Notes under the pieces: model-generated
Databases searched by the model: none
Told to the model about the DNA's origin: nothing
What the model saw: the letters and a program-made list of their open reading frames with translations, nothing else
Shown: piece by piece, positions 17,571 through 25,859 of the stretch
Layout of the letters: each line of letters opens with the position of its first letter
Position numbering within the stretch: the stretch's first letter is position 1
Made by a program: the position numbers and the translations under genes
Assembly (NCBI RefSeq): GCF_006874475.1
Contig: NZ_VIRM01000017.1
Location: 62,001 to 126,000 of the forward strand
Direction of reading: 5' to 3'
DNA: 64,000 nt
Source of the DNA: Microbispora hainanensis
GTDB lineage: Bacteria > Actinomycetota > Actinomycetes > Streptosporangiales > Streptosporangiaceae

Positions 17571-18671
17571 CTATTCCTCCCGATCGGGGAGGCCGATCAC
17601 CTGGCCGCGGGCGGCCGACAGGACGGCGGCCTCCAGGACGGCGATCGTGTCCACGGCGTCGTCCGGCTCGACCGGGGGCGGCGCGCCGTCCCGCAGGCAG
17701 GCCACGACGCCCTCGTAGAACCGCTGGTAGGCCCCGGGCTCCGTGGGGACCCGGCGGACGTCGCCCTCGGCTCCGAGCGTGCCCCAGCGGTCCGGGGCCT
17801 CCGCGCCCCATCCGGCGCCCGCATCGGCACCCCCGCCCGGGCCGAAGGCGGCGGCGTCCGGGCGCTCGCCCGCCCGCAGGCGTTCCTCCTGGGGGTCCAG
17901 CCCCCACTTCACATAGGACGCGCGGGAGCCGAGCACCCGGAACCTCGGGCCGAGGTCGGCGGCCACCGCGCTCATCCACAGGTGCGACCGGGTCCCGTTG
18001 CGGTGGGTCAGCGCGACGAACGCGTCGTCGTCGTTGCGCACCCCGGCCCGCCTGACGTCGGTCTCCGCGTACACGTGGGAGACCGGGCCGAACAACCGCA
18101 GCGCCTGGTCCACCAGATGGCTGCCGAGGTCGAAGAGGGTGCCGCCGACCTCCTCCGGGCCGCCCGACTCGCGCCAGCCGCCCTTCGGCACCGGCCGCCA
18201 CCGCTCGAACCGCGACTCGAACCGGTGGACCTCGCCCAGCTCGGGCAGCACCCGGCGCAGCGTCAGGAAGTCGCCGTCCCAGCGCCTGTTCTGGAAGACC
18301 GTCAGCATCAGCCCGCGGTCACGCGCGAGCCGTACGAGGTCGCGGGCCTCCGCGGCGGCGCCGGCCAGCGGCTTGTCGACGACCACGGGAAGCCCGGCCT
18401 TGAGCGCCTCGGTCGCCAGGGGCACGTGGGTGCGGTTCGGCGACGCGATCACCACGAGATCGCAGCGGTCCCACAGGTCGTCCGCGGCGGGGACGACGGC
18501 CGCGCCGGGATGGTCGGCACGGACCCGCTCGGCCCTGACGGGGTCGCGGGTGACGACGGCGGCGAGGCGCAGCCCCGGCGTGGCGGCGATCAGCGGTGCG
18601 TGGAAGAAGGATCCGGCCGGACCGAAACCAGCCAGTCCGACGCGGATTTCGGGGAGATCTGAGGGCGGCAT
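17571..18671 (-). CDS. Gfo/Idh/MocA-family oxidoreductase
   Basis: A 366-residue NAD(P)-dependent oxidoreductase. The N-terminal Rossmann fold has VGLAGFGPAGSFFHAPLI and VIASPNRTHVPLA; the family EKP motif is VVDKPLA, with Asp in place of Glu and the catalytic Lys kept. GGGTLFDLGSHLVDQAL-type sequence (GGTLFDLGSHLVDQALRL) marks the C-terminal alpha/beta domain. A Gly/Ala-rich insertion (FGPGGGADAGAGWGAE) lies near residue 290. Likely acts on a sugar or inositol derivative. ATG at 18671 starts with PPSDLPEIRV. Lies 50 bp downstream of the PAC2 gene, possibly co-transcribed. Confidence 0.87.
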   Translation of the reverse strand: MPPSDLPEIRVGLAGFGPAGSFFHAPLIAATPGLRLAAVVTRDPVRAERVRADHPGAAVVPAADDLWDRCDLVVIASPNRTHVPLATEALKAGLPVVVDKPLAGAAAEARDLVRLARDRGLMLTVFQNRRWDGDFLTLRRVLPELGEVHRFESRFERWRPVPKGGWRESGGPEEVGGTLFDLGSHLVDQALRLFGPVSHVYAETDVRRAGVRNDDDAFVALTHRNGTRSHLWMSAVAADLGPRFRVLGSRASYVKWGLDPQEERLRAGERPDAAAFGPGGGADAGAGWGAEAPDRWGTLGAEGDVRRVPTEPGAYQRFYEGVVACLRDGAPPPVEPDDAVDTIAVLEAAVLSAARGQVIGLPDREE

Positions 18672-18721
18672 GAAGCGCGGGAGTCCTTCGAACGGCTCGG
18701 GAACGGCGGGTCCGGGGCGGC

Positions 18722-19627
18722 TCAGGCGTCGCCCTCGTCCCGTTCGGCGAGGAACGCTTCGAACTGGGCGGCGAGCTCGTCGCCCGTGGGCATCTTCGCC
18801 TCCTCGGCCAGCAGGCTCTCGCGTTCCGCGCCCGACTGGAACGCGTCGTACTGCTGCTCCAGGCCGCGGATGGCTCCGGCGAGCTCCTCGGACGCCGTGA
18901 TCTGCTCCTCGATCTCGACGTTGGTCTTGTCGGCCGCGTCCCTGAGCGTGTCCATGGGGAAGACCAGCCCGCTGCCGCGGGTGACCGCCTCCAGCGCCGC
19001 CACGGCGGCCTGTGGATACTCCGCCTGGGCGAGGTAGTGGGGCACGTGGACGGCGTAGCCGAGCGCGTCGTGGCCCTTCGCCCCGAGGCGGAACTCGATG
19101 AGCCCGGCGAGGCTCCCCGGCACGCGTACCTTGCCGAAGGGGCTGGTCTGCCCGTGCACGAGGTCGGGACGGGTGGCGTGGGCCGTCATGCCGAGCGGCC
19201 GGGTGTGCGGGACGCCCATCGGGATGCCGTGGACGGTCACCAGCTTGCCGATGTTGAGCCGGGTCACCAGCATGCCGACGGCCTCGGTGAACAGCTCCCA
19301 CTCCCGGTCGGGCTCCGGCCCGCTCAGGATGAGGAACGGCGTGCCCGTGACGTCCTTGGTCAGGTAGACGGCCAGCTCAGGGGTGTCGTAGTCGCTCCAG
19401 TGATCGCTGTCGAAGGTCATCGCCGGGCGGCGGGATCGGTAGTCGAGCAGCCGGTCCACGTCGAAGGTCGCGATGACCCGGTGCTCCAGTTCGGCGAGGA
19501 GGTGCCCCAGGGCGAGCCGCCCGGCGGCGCCGGCGTCGACGAACCCCTCGAAGTGGTAGAGCAGCACCGGATCGGTCAGCTCGGGCAGGTCCCCGTCGAG
19601 CCGATAGAGATCCGTGGGGTCGGACAC
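18722..19627 (-). CDS. PAC2-family (proteasome assembly chaperone-like) protein
   Basis: A 301-residue PAC2-fold protein, an ATP-grasp-like/nucleoside-phosphorylase-like family common in actinobacteria and related to eukaryotic proteasome assembly chaperone 2. Diagnostic stretches are VLLYHFEGFVDAGAAG, TFDVDRLLDYRSRRP and HGIPMGVPHTRP. The C-terminal ~70 residues are an acidic helix. The bacterial function is not established. GTG start at 19627. Confidence 0.87.
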   Translation of the reverse strand: MSDPTDLYRLDGDLPELTDPVLLYHFEGFVDAGAAGRLALGHLLAELEHRVIATFDVDRLLDYRSRRPAMTFDSDHWSDYDTPELAVYLTKDVTGTPFLILSGPEPDREWELFTEAVGMLVTRLNIGKLVTVHGIPMGVPHTRPLGMTAHATRPDLVHGQTSPFGKVRVPGSLAGLIEFRLGAKGHDALGYAVHVPHYLAQAEYPQAAVAALEAVTRGSGLVFPMDTLRDAADKTNVEIEEQITASEELAGAIRGLEQQYDAFQSGAERESLLAEEAKMPTGDELAAQFEAFLAERDEGDA

Positions 19628-19720
19628 GTGTCCCAGCCTTTCTCACGAAGTCTTTACCTACTGAACCTACGGGACCCCCGGTCGATTCCGGAGGGGTAGC
19701 GGCGACCTTACCGTTGGACC

Positions 19721-20113
19721 ATGGGGAACATGGAGCCGGACCCGGAGATGGAGGAGTTCGCCACCAGGCTCTTCGCCCTCGCGAGGTCGGGGCGGACCGA
19801 GGCACTGTGCGCGTACGTCGACGCGGGCGTGCCCGTCGACCTGCGCAACCAGAAGGGCGACACGCTGCTCATGCTGGCGGCCTACCACGGGCACGCCGCC
19901 ACCGTACGCGCCCTGGGCGAGCGGGGCGCGGACCCCGACCTCGCCAACGACCGCGGGCAGACCCCGCTCGCCGGTGCGGTGTTCAAGAAGGAGCCCGAGG
20001 TCGTGCGGGCGCTGCTGGAGCTGGGAGCCGATCGCTACGCCGGGACGCCCTCGGCCGTCGACGCCGCACGCATGTTCGGCGACCCGGAGATCGTCTCTCT
20101 CATCGAGGGTTAA
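19721..20113 (+). CDS. Small ankyrin-repeat protein
   Basis: A 130-residue cytosolic protein made of about three ankyrin repeats: GVPVDLRNQKGDTLLMLAAY, GADPDLANDRGQTPLAGAVF and a degenerate third (GADRYAGTPSAVDAARMFG). It is likely a protein-protein adaptor. Starts are ATG 19721 or 19730. It sits about 100 bp upstream of the terpene synthase on the same strand, but nothing shows a functional link. Divergent from PAC2. Confidence 0.87.
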   Translation: MGNMEPDPEMEEFATRLFALARSGRTEALCAYVDAGVPVDLRNQKGDTLLMLAAYHGHAATVRALGERGADPDLANDRGQTPLAGAVFKKEPEVVRALLELGADRYAGTPSAVDAARMFGDPEIVSLIEG

Positions 20114-20212
20114 TCCGGCCGAATACGTCCGTCTGGTTAAATCTTTCTGGCCGGTGTGTCCGTAATTATGGCAAGGCTGGCGCCGATCATCTGGTAGGAC
20201 CATGCTTGTCGG

Positions 20213-21184
20213 ATGGCTACTGCGAAAGCGGATTCCCTCCGAGGGAGCCCCCTCCGCCTTCCCTCGCTCACCTGCCCCTTCCCGAGTGCGGTGAACCCGC
20301 ACGTCGACGAGGTGGACCGGGACACTCTGGCCTGGCTGGCCGCCTCCGGCATGATCGCCGACGACGACCAATTCGAGCGTTTCCGGCTCGCCCGCTACGG
20401 ATGGCTCGGCGCCCGGACCTACCCGTACGCCTCCCGGGAGCTGTGCCAGCTCGTCACCGACTGGTGCGTGTGGCTGTTCGCGTTCGACGACGCCTACTGC
20501 GAGTCGGACCGGCGGGCGGCCGAGATCGCCCGGGCCCTGCCCCAGCTCTACACCGTGGTCGAGGACAACGAGGGTGACGAACCCGTCGAGAACGTCTTCG
20601 CCCGCGCACTCCTCGACATCAAGACGCGGATCAGGAAGAACGGCACCCCCGACCAGCTCGACCGGTGGCGGGCGACGATCAAGGACTACCTGTTCGCCCA
20701 GGTCTGGGAGGCCGCCAACCGGGAGGACGACGTCGTCCCGACGATCGACGACTACATCTTCATGCGCCGCCGGACCGGCGCGATGCTCACCGTCTTCGCC
20801 CTGATCGACGTGGCCGCGGAGGTCTGCCTCACCACCGACGAGTGGCGTCATCCGGTGGTGCACGAGATGACCGAGCACGCCAACGACGTGGTCGTCTGGG
20901 ACAACGACCTCATCTCGTACGCCAAGGAGCGGGGTGAGGCGAACATCCGCAACAACCTCGTCAGCGTGCTGGTCGGGCACACCGGCTGCACGGTCCAGGA
21001 GGCGATGGACCGGATCGGCGCGATGCGCGACGAGGCGGTCGCCGCGATGGCCGCGCTCGCCCCGGCCGCCGAGGCGCTCGGCTCGCCCGCCGTCAACGCG
21101 TACGTGCGGGGCCTGCAGTACTGGATCAGCGGCAGCGTCGACTACTCGCTGACCAGCTCCCGGTATTTCGGCGCCTGGCAGTGA
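20213..21184 (+). CDS. Class I terpene synthase
   Basis: A 323-residue bacterial class I terpene cyclase. The aspartate-rich metal site is FDDAYCE (Asp92, Asp93, Glu97), the NSE triad is NDLISYAKE (Asn231, Ser235, Glu239), a pyrophosphate-sensing Arg is in FMRRRTGAM and the C-terminal RY pair is SSRYF. All motifs are intact, so it should ionise and cyclise farnesyl (or geranyl) diphosphate. The DDxxxE form does not identify the product. No prenyltransferase or P450 is adjacent. ATG at 20213 follows GGTAGGA. Confidence 0.9.
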   Translation: MATAKADSLRGSPLRLPSLTCPFPSAVNPHVDEVDRDTLAWLAASGMIADDDQFERFRLARYGWLGARTYPYASRELCQLVTDWCVWLFAFDDAYCESDRRAAEIARALPQLYTVVEDNEGDEPVENVFARALLDIKTRIRKNGTPDQLDRWRATIKDYLFAQVWEAANREDDVVPTIDDYIFMRRRTGAMLTVFALIDVAAEVCLTTDEWRHPVVHEMTEHANDVVVWDNDLISYAKERGEANIRNNLVSVLVGHTGCTVQEAMDRIGAMRDEAVAAMAALAPAAEALGSPAVNAYVRGLQYWISGSVDYSLTSSRYFGAWQ

Positions 21185-21206
21185 TCACCGCCGATCGGCG
21201 GCCCGG

Positions 21207-23315
21207 TCAGTCGAGGTGGAAGTCGTCGAGGTCGTCCAGCGCGTACTCGACGAGGTCGCCGAGGCTGAACCGGGTCCCGACGGCGTACGCATCGTCGTAG
21301 GCGGCGTCGCCGATCAGCTTCTTGCACTCCTTGACGCACTGCTCGTGCTCGGTCGTGAAGAACGGCGACCCGAACTGGGGCAGCCCGAAGGTCCGCCAGT
21401 TGGCCTGGGCCGCCCCGAGGAGGGTCGCCGTCCGTTCCGGCTCGCCGGCCTCCAGGTTCAGCGTGGCGAGGTTGTCCACGCACAGGACGATCCCGAGCAC
21501 GTCGTGGAAGTGCCGCTTGATGCGCAGCGCCTCCTTGCACGCCACCAGCGCCTCGTCACGCCTGCCGGTCGCCCGGTGGACGAGGGAGGAGACATACCAG
21601 GCGTAGGAGCGCAGCCACAGCTCGCCGCGCTCCTGGCAGACCTGCAGGCAGTCGGCCAGCAGCGTCTCCGCCTCCTCGAACTCGCCCTGCGCGAACAACA
21701 CCATGGACAGCTCGACGATCGCGGGCAGCAGGCCCGGGTTCAGCTCCCGGCCGCCGCGGTGGAACTCGATCGCGACGCCGAGCAGCGCCGTGGCCTTCTT
21801 CGCGTCGCCCTGCAGCATGGCCGCGGTGCCCTGCATCTTGGTGGCCAGCAGCACCGCGCCCGAGTCGCCCACGCGCACCGCGTCAGTGCTGCACTCCTCG
21901 GCCGCGGCGAGCGCGCCCGCCATGTCGCCCTGGGCGCTGCGGATGTAGGCCAGCACCCACAGGGCCTTGCAGCGCTCCTTGCTGGGCGAGGGGCTGATCT
22001 TGAGCGCGCGCTCCAGGTAGACCACGCCCTCACGGGCGAAGCCGCAGGCCACCCACAGGAACCACAGGGCCGACAGCAGCCCCAGGCCGACGCGCTCCTC
22101 ACCCGGAGTCGAGAGGCAGTAGTCGAGCGCGACACGGATGTTGTCGTGCTCCTGGCGCATCCGCGTGTACCAGTGCACCTGGCGTGGTCCCGACCACGAG
22201 TGCTCGCTGCGCTCGGCGAGCTGCAGATAGTAGTCGCGGTGGCGCTGGCGCAGGTCCTGCGTCTCGCCGAGCTTGTCGAGCCACTCGCCGCCGTACTGCC
22301 GCAGCGTGTCGATCAGCCGGTATCGCTGCCCGGCCGGGGTGGGGAAGCTCAGCAGGACCGACTTGTCGACCAGGCCGCCGATCACGTCGAGGATCCGCTC
22401 GGTCGGCAGGGCCTCGCCCGCGCAGACGTTGCGGGCCGAGTCGAGGTCGAAGTCGCCGGCGAACACCGACAGCCGCGCCCACAGCAGCCGCTCGGCCGGT
22501 TCGCACAGCTCGTGGCTCCACCCGATCGCCGCACGCAGCGTCTGGTGCCGCGGCAGCGCCGTACGGCTGGCCCCGGCGAGCAGGCTGAACCGGTCGGCCA
22601 GCAGCGCGAGGATCTGCTCGACCGACAGCGTGCGCAGGCGTACGGCGGCCAGCTCGATGGCCAGCGGGATTCCGTCGAGACGGCGGCACAGCTCGGCGAC
22701 GGCCGTGACGTTGTCCTCGTCCACCACGAAGTCGGGCACGACGGCGGAGGCCCGGATGCCGAACAGCTCGACGGCCTCGTTGGTGAAGGGATTCTCCGAC
22801 GGGTTGTCGCCGGGCACCGACAGCGGCGGCACGGCGGCCGTGTACTCGCCCGGCGCGTTGAGGGAGCGCCGGCTCGTCGCGAGGATGCGCAGGTGCGGCG
22901 CGGTGTTGAGCAGGTCCTGGGTGAGCTGGGCGCAGGTGTCGACCAGGTGCTCGCAGGTGTCCAGGATGAGCAGGAGCTCCCGGTCGGCCAGCCATTCGGT
23001 GAGGGTGGCCGACCCCTCCCGCGGCGACTGGTCGGCGATGCCGAGCGCGGCCGTGATCGTGTGGTAGACCATCGCGGGGTCCTGCAGCCGGGCCAGCTCG
23101 ACGTACCAGACGCCGTCCCTGAACTGGCGCCGCACCTGGTGCGCGAGACGCAGCGCGGTGCGCGACTTGCCGACCCCGCCGATGCCCGTGACGGTGATCA
23201 GCCGGTGCTCCTGCAGCCTCTGTCGCAGCGACGCGAGCAGCCGTGTGCGCCCGACGAAGCTCGTCAGCTCCACGGGCAGGTTGCCCTCTTGCCGCCATCC
23301 TGCTGGCGTTGCCAT
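21207..23315 (-). CDS. AfsR/SARP-like NB-ARC ATPase with TPR domain, no DNA-binding domain
   Basis: A 702-residue STAND ATPase. The start is FVGRTRLLASLRQRL, Walker A GIGGVGKS (44-51), Walker B LLLILDTCEHL, and the GLPL-like motif is DGIPLAIELAA; then winged-helix and TPR-rich helices (about 400-640). Relatives such as AfsR or LuxR-type regulators carry a SARP or HTH domain; here neither end has one, so it likely acts through a partner. ATG 23315. Convergent with the terpene synthase, 22 bp away; regulation of that gene is possible but unshown. Confidence 0.88.
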   Translation of the reverse strand: MATPAGWRQEGNLPVELTSFVGRTRLLASLRQRLQEHRLITVTGIGGVGKSRTALRLAHQVRRQFRDGVWYVELARLQDPAMVYHTITAALGIADQSPREGSATLTEWLADRELLLILDTCEHLVDTCAQLTQDLLNTAPHLRILATSRRSLNAPGEYTAAVPPLSVPGDNPSENPFTNEAVELFGIRASAVVPDFVVDEDNVTAVAELCRRLDGIPLAIELAAVRLRTLSVEQILALLADRFSLLAGASRTALPRHQTLRAAIGWSHELCEPAERLLWARLSVFAGDFDLDSARNVCAGEALPTERILDVIGGLVDKSVLLSFPTPAGQRYRLIDTLRQYGGEWLDKLGETQDLRQRHRDYYLQLAERSEHSWSGPRQVHWYTRMRQEHDNIRVALDYCLSTPGEERVGLGLLSALWFLWVACGFAREGVVYLERALKISPSPSKERCKALWVLAYIRSAQGDMAGALAAAEECSTDAVRVGDSGAVLLATKMQGTAAMLQGDAKKATALLGVAIEFHRGGRELNPGLLPAIVELSMVLFAQGEFEEAETLLADCLQVCQERGELWLRSYAWYVSSLVHRATGRRDEALVACKEALRIKRHFHDVLGIVLCVDNLATLNLEAGEPERTATLLGAAQANWRTFGLPQFGSPFFTTEHEQCVKECKKLIGDAAYDDAYAVGTRFSLGDLVEYALDDLDDFHLD

Positions 23316-23585
23316 GCCGCCTCACGGGGGGTTCGTCCGGCGTGCTCCCTGCTCCCGCATCGTACCTTTGCGTGCGGTTGGCTGTCCGGTGGTACGGGCG
23401 TGACGTTTGCCCGGCGATGTGGTGGCGTGATCTCCCTTCGGGGAAAGGAGCCCCAGCGCCGCCCGGCAATCGCCCAAGAGTCCGGTTGTCCGGCTCGCGG
23501 GGCTCATGGGGGCGCATGGGGCGCATGGGGCGTCAGCGGTTAACACGGCTTCGCGGCTCCGGGAGGAGCCAGTAGCATTGGCGGC

Positions 23586-23753
23586 GTGAGTGTGCAGCAT
23601 CCGGATGACATGCGTCCGGTGGACCTCTTCGACGAGGGGCTGCCGGTGCTGCCCGACCAGACGAGCGACGACACCGACCTCGGGTGGGGCGACTGGCGCT
23701 CCGACTCCGACGTCTCCCGCCTGCTGGAGGAACGCCCGCCTCACTGGGATTAG
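23586..23753 (+). CDS. Small acidic conserved-looking protein (55 aa)
   Basis: A 55-residue acidic ORF, GTG start, preceded by GGGAGGAG at 23561-23568 with a rather long spacing. It contains DLFDEGLPVLPDQTSDDTDL then GWGDWRSDSDVSRLLEERPP and ends HW-D. I believe similar small proteins occur beside anti-sigma-type ATP-binding genes in other actinomycetes, but cannot confirm. Its last 4 bp overlap the convergent ATP-binding gene. Function unknown. Confidence 0.65.
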   Translation: MSVQHPDDMRPVDLFDEGLPVLPDQTSDDTDLGWGDWRSDSDVSRLLEERPPHWD

Positions 23754-24253
23754 GACCGCGTCGCCAGTTCGAACCAGACCGCCTTTCCCCTGCTCGTCGG
23801 GCATACGCCCCAGGAGCGGGACAGAGCCTCGACGATCAGCAACCCCCGGCCGCCCTCGGCGTCGTCCGGTGACCTGTCGCGGGTACACAGCGGAACGGCG
23901 GCCTCGTCCTCGACCTCGCACCGCAGGACGCCGTCCCGGAGCGTGAGCGTGAGGACCGGTTCGCCCCGCCCGTGCAGCAGGGCGTTGCCGACCAGTTCGC
24001 TGACGAGGAGTTCGGCCACCTCGGCCACCTCGGTCACCTCGTCCTCCGTACCGCCCGTCCAGTCCCGCAGCGTGGCGCGGACGAGACCGCGCGCCCGGCT
24101 CGTGGAGGACGGGACGGCGGGGAGCACCCAGGAGGCCCGGCGCGTCTCCGGCACGCCGTCGCCGGCCGCGCCGTGCCGCGCGGCGGGAAGCGGTTCCCCC
24201 CGGAGGGCGCCGTACGGCCACCGGGTCACGAGGGCGAGCATCGTCGTGCTCAT
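23750..24253 (-). CDS. Anti-sigma-factor-like ATP-binding protein (HATPase_c)
   Basis: A 167-residue RsbW/SpoIIAB-like GHKL ATP-binding protein. The N box is LLVSELVGNALLHG, the G1 box CEVEDEA, and the G2 box GGRGLLIVEALSRSWG. Such proteins are anti-sigma factors or protein kinases for anti-anti-sigma factors in actinomycetes. It lies 4 bp downstream of the DUF5999-type gene, so the two form an operon. No cognate sigma or STAS gene is present here. Confidence 0.88.
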   Translation of the reverse strand: MSTTMLALVTRWPYGALRGEPLPAARHGAAGDGVPETRRASWVLPAVPSSTSRARGLVRATLRDWTGGTEDEVTEVAEVAELLVSELVGNALLHGRGEPVLTLTLRDGVLRCEVEDEAAVPLCTRDRSPDDAEGGRGLLIVEALSRSWGVCPTSRGKAVWFELATRS

Positions 24254-24257
24254 GGGC

Positions 24258-24452
24258 TCACGCGGCCTGGGCGTAGCAGGCCCGGTGGGGGAGAAGGCTC
24301 CGGCCGTCGGGCAGCAGTTCGCCGGTGTCGTCGAACACCACGACGCCGTCGCAGAGCAGCCCCCACCCCTGCTCGGGGTGGAAGGCCACGAGGCGGGCGG
24401 CGTCGCGGTCGGGGGCGTACGCGGGCGGACACGGCGGGGTGTGCGGGCACAT
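24258..24452 (-). CDS. DUF5999-type small protein
   Basis: A 64-residue protein starting MCPHTPPCPPAYAPDRDAAR, followed by HPEQGWGLLCDGVVVFDDTG and ELLPDGRSLLPHR. This pattern matches the DUF5999 family of streptomycetes and relatives. The paired Cys/His near the N-terminus and the conserved Cys of LLC suggest metal or redox chemistry, untested. ATG at 24452 follows GAGGTG. First gene of an operon with the ATP-binding protein. Confidence 0.75.
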   Translation of the reverse strand: MCPHTPPCPPAYAPDRDAARLVAFHPEQGWGLLCDGVVVFDDTGELLPDGRSLLPHRACYAQAA

Positions 24453-24703
24453 GCGTGTCACCTCGATTCCGGGCCGTTTTCCTTGGGCGGGCGGCGGACG
24501 GTGCACGAGAGGCCGGTTCGGGCCCGCGACCACACGAAACCAACGTTCCCGCTTCGCGGCCACCCGCTCGCATTTCACATAATTGCGGGGCGAAAGTCCC
24601 GTTGTCTGCGCCGGAAGCCTCCATTCCGCCTGGGTGTCCTTGCGACTGCGGGATGGCGGCTACCTGCAATGACCCGGATGCCCGGTGATGCGACTCTGGA
24701 TAT

Positions 24704-25075
24704 GTGGCCCTGCGGTGTCTCATCGTCGATGACAGCGATCACTTCAAGGAGGCCGCCCGCCTGTTGCTGGAGGCGGAGGGCATCGCTGTCGTGGGCATGG
24801 CGGCCACCTCCGCCGAGGCTCTCCGGCGGTTCCGCAAGCTGCGGCCCGATCTCGTGCTGGTCGACATCGACCTGGGCGAGGAGAACGGCTTCGACGTGGT
24901 CAGGCGGCTCTGCGAGGAGGAGGAGGGCCGTCGCCCGCGGATCATCTTGATCTCGACGTACGACGAGCAGGACTACGCCGACATGATCGCCGCCAGCCCT
25001 GCCGTCGCCTTCCTGTCCAAGCCGAGCCTCTCCGGCCGGGCCATCGACGAGATCCTTCGGAAGGCCAACGCCTGA
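24704..25075 (+). CDS. Stand-alone response-regulator receiver domain
   Basis: A 123-residue receiver with no output domain. The acidic pocket is Asp9-Asp10, the phosphoacceptor is Asp54 in LVLVDIDLGEENGFD, the Thr/Ser is in LISTYD, and the Lys is in FLSKPSL. Such single-domain regulators relay phosphate or bind target proteins. GTG start. Its kinase could be either histidine kinase downstream. The upstream 250 bp holds nothing else recognisable. Confidence 0.87.
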   Translation: MALRCLIVDDSDHFKEAARLLLEAEGIAVVGMAATSAEALRRFRKLRPDLVLVDIDLGEENGFDVVRRLCEEEEGRRPRIILISTYDEQDYADMIAASPAVAFLSKPSLSGRAIDEILRKANA

Positions 25076-25099
25076 CCGGGCCGCTACCCTGCCGCGGCG

Positions 25100-25759
25100 T
25101 CAGCGGGCGTCGAGGAACGCGAGCACGGCGAGCACGCGGCGGTGGTCGTCCTCGGTCTCGGGCAGCCGCATCCTCGACATGATGCTGCGCACGTGCTTTT
25201 CCACCGTGCCCTCCGTGATCCACAGTTTGTGCGCGATTCCCGCGTTCGAGCGGCCCTCCGCCATGAGGGCGAGCACCTCGCGCTCACGCTGGGTGAGCTG
25301 CTCCAGCGGATCCTGCCGGCGGCGGGCGTTGATCAGTTCCGCCACGAGGCTGGGGTCGACGACCGAGCCGCCGTCGACGATGCGTCTCAGTGTCGCGACG
25401 AACTCCGACACCGCGGTCACGCGGGTCTTGAGCAGATAGCCGATGCGATGGCCGGCCGCGAGTAACTCCATCGCCTGATCGACCTCGACGTGCGCCGACA
25501 GCAGCAGGATGCCCACCTCGGGGAACTCCGCGCGGATGACCTTGGCCGCCTCGACGCCCTCCGTTGTGTGCCGCGGGGGCATCCGGATGTCGACGATCGC
25601 GAGGTCGGGGCGCCGGCTCCGGACGAGGGCGATCAGGTCGGGTGCGTTTCCCGCCTGGCCGGCGACCTCGAACCCCGATCGCTCCAGCAGGCTCGCCAGC
25701 CCCTCGCGCAGCAAAACGTCGTCGTCCGCCAGGACCACTCGTGCCGGGGCCTCGTCCAC
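25100..25759 (-). CDS. NarL/LuxR-type response regulator
   Basis: A 219-residue response regulator with an N-terminal receiver (Asp12-13-14 pocket, phosphoacceptor Asp57 in LAIVDIRMPP, Lys in YLLKTR) and a C-terminal LuxR helix-turn-helix (LTQREREVLALMAEGRSNAG to EGTVEKHVRSIMSRM). It is divergent from the HisKA_3 kinase gene and is the likely cognate regulator. GTG start at 25759. Confidence 0.9.
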   Translation of the reverse strand: MDEAPARVVLADDDVLLREGLASLLERSGFEVAGQAGNAPDLIALVRSRRPDLAIVDIRMPPRHTTEGVEAAKVIRAEFPEVGILLLSAHVEVDQAMELLAAGHRIGYLLKTRVTAVSEFVATLRRIVDGGSVVDPSLVAELINARRRQDPLEQLTQREREVLALMAEGRSNAGIAHKLWITEGTVEKHVRSIMSRMRLPETEDDHRRVLAVLAFLDAR

Positions 25760-25859
25760 CGTTCCGCCGCCTTTCGCGCGCGGTCACGCCCGCGCAGGGA
25801 CGGCCTCGATCGTGGGGGCGATCGGACAGTCCCGTCATCCGCGGCTGACCAGCGTCTAT

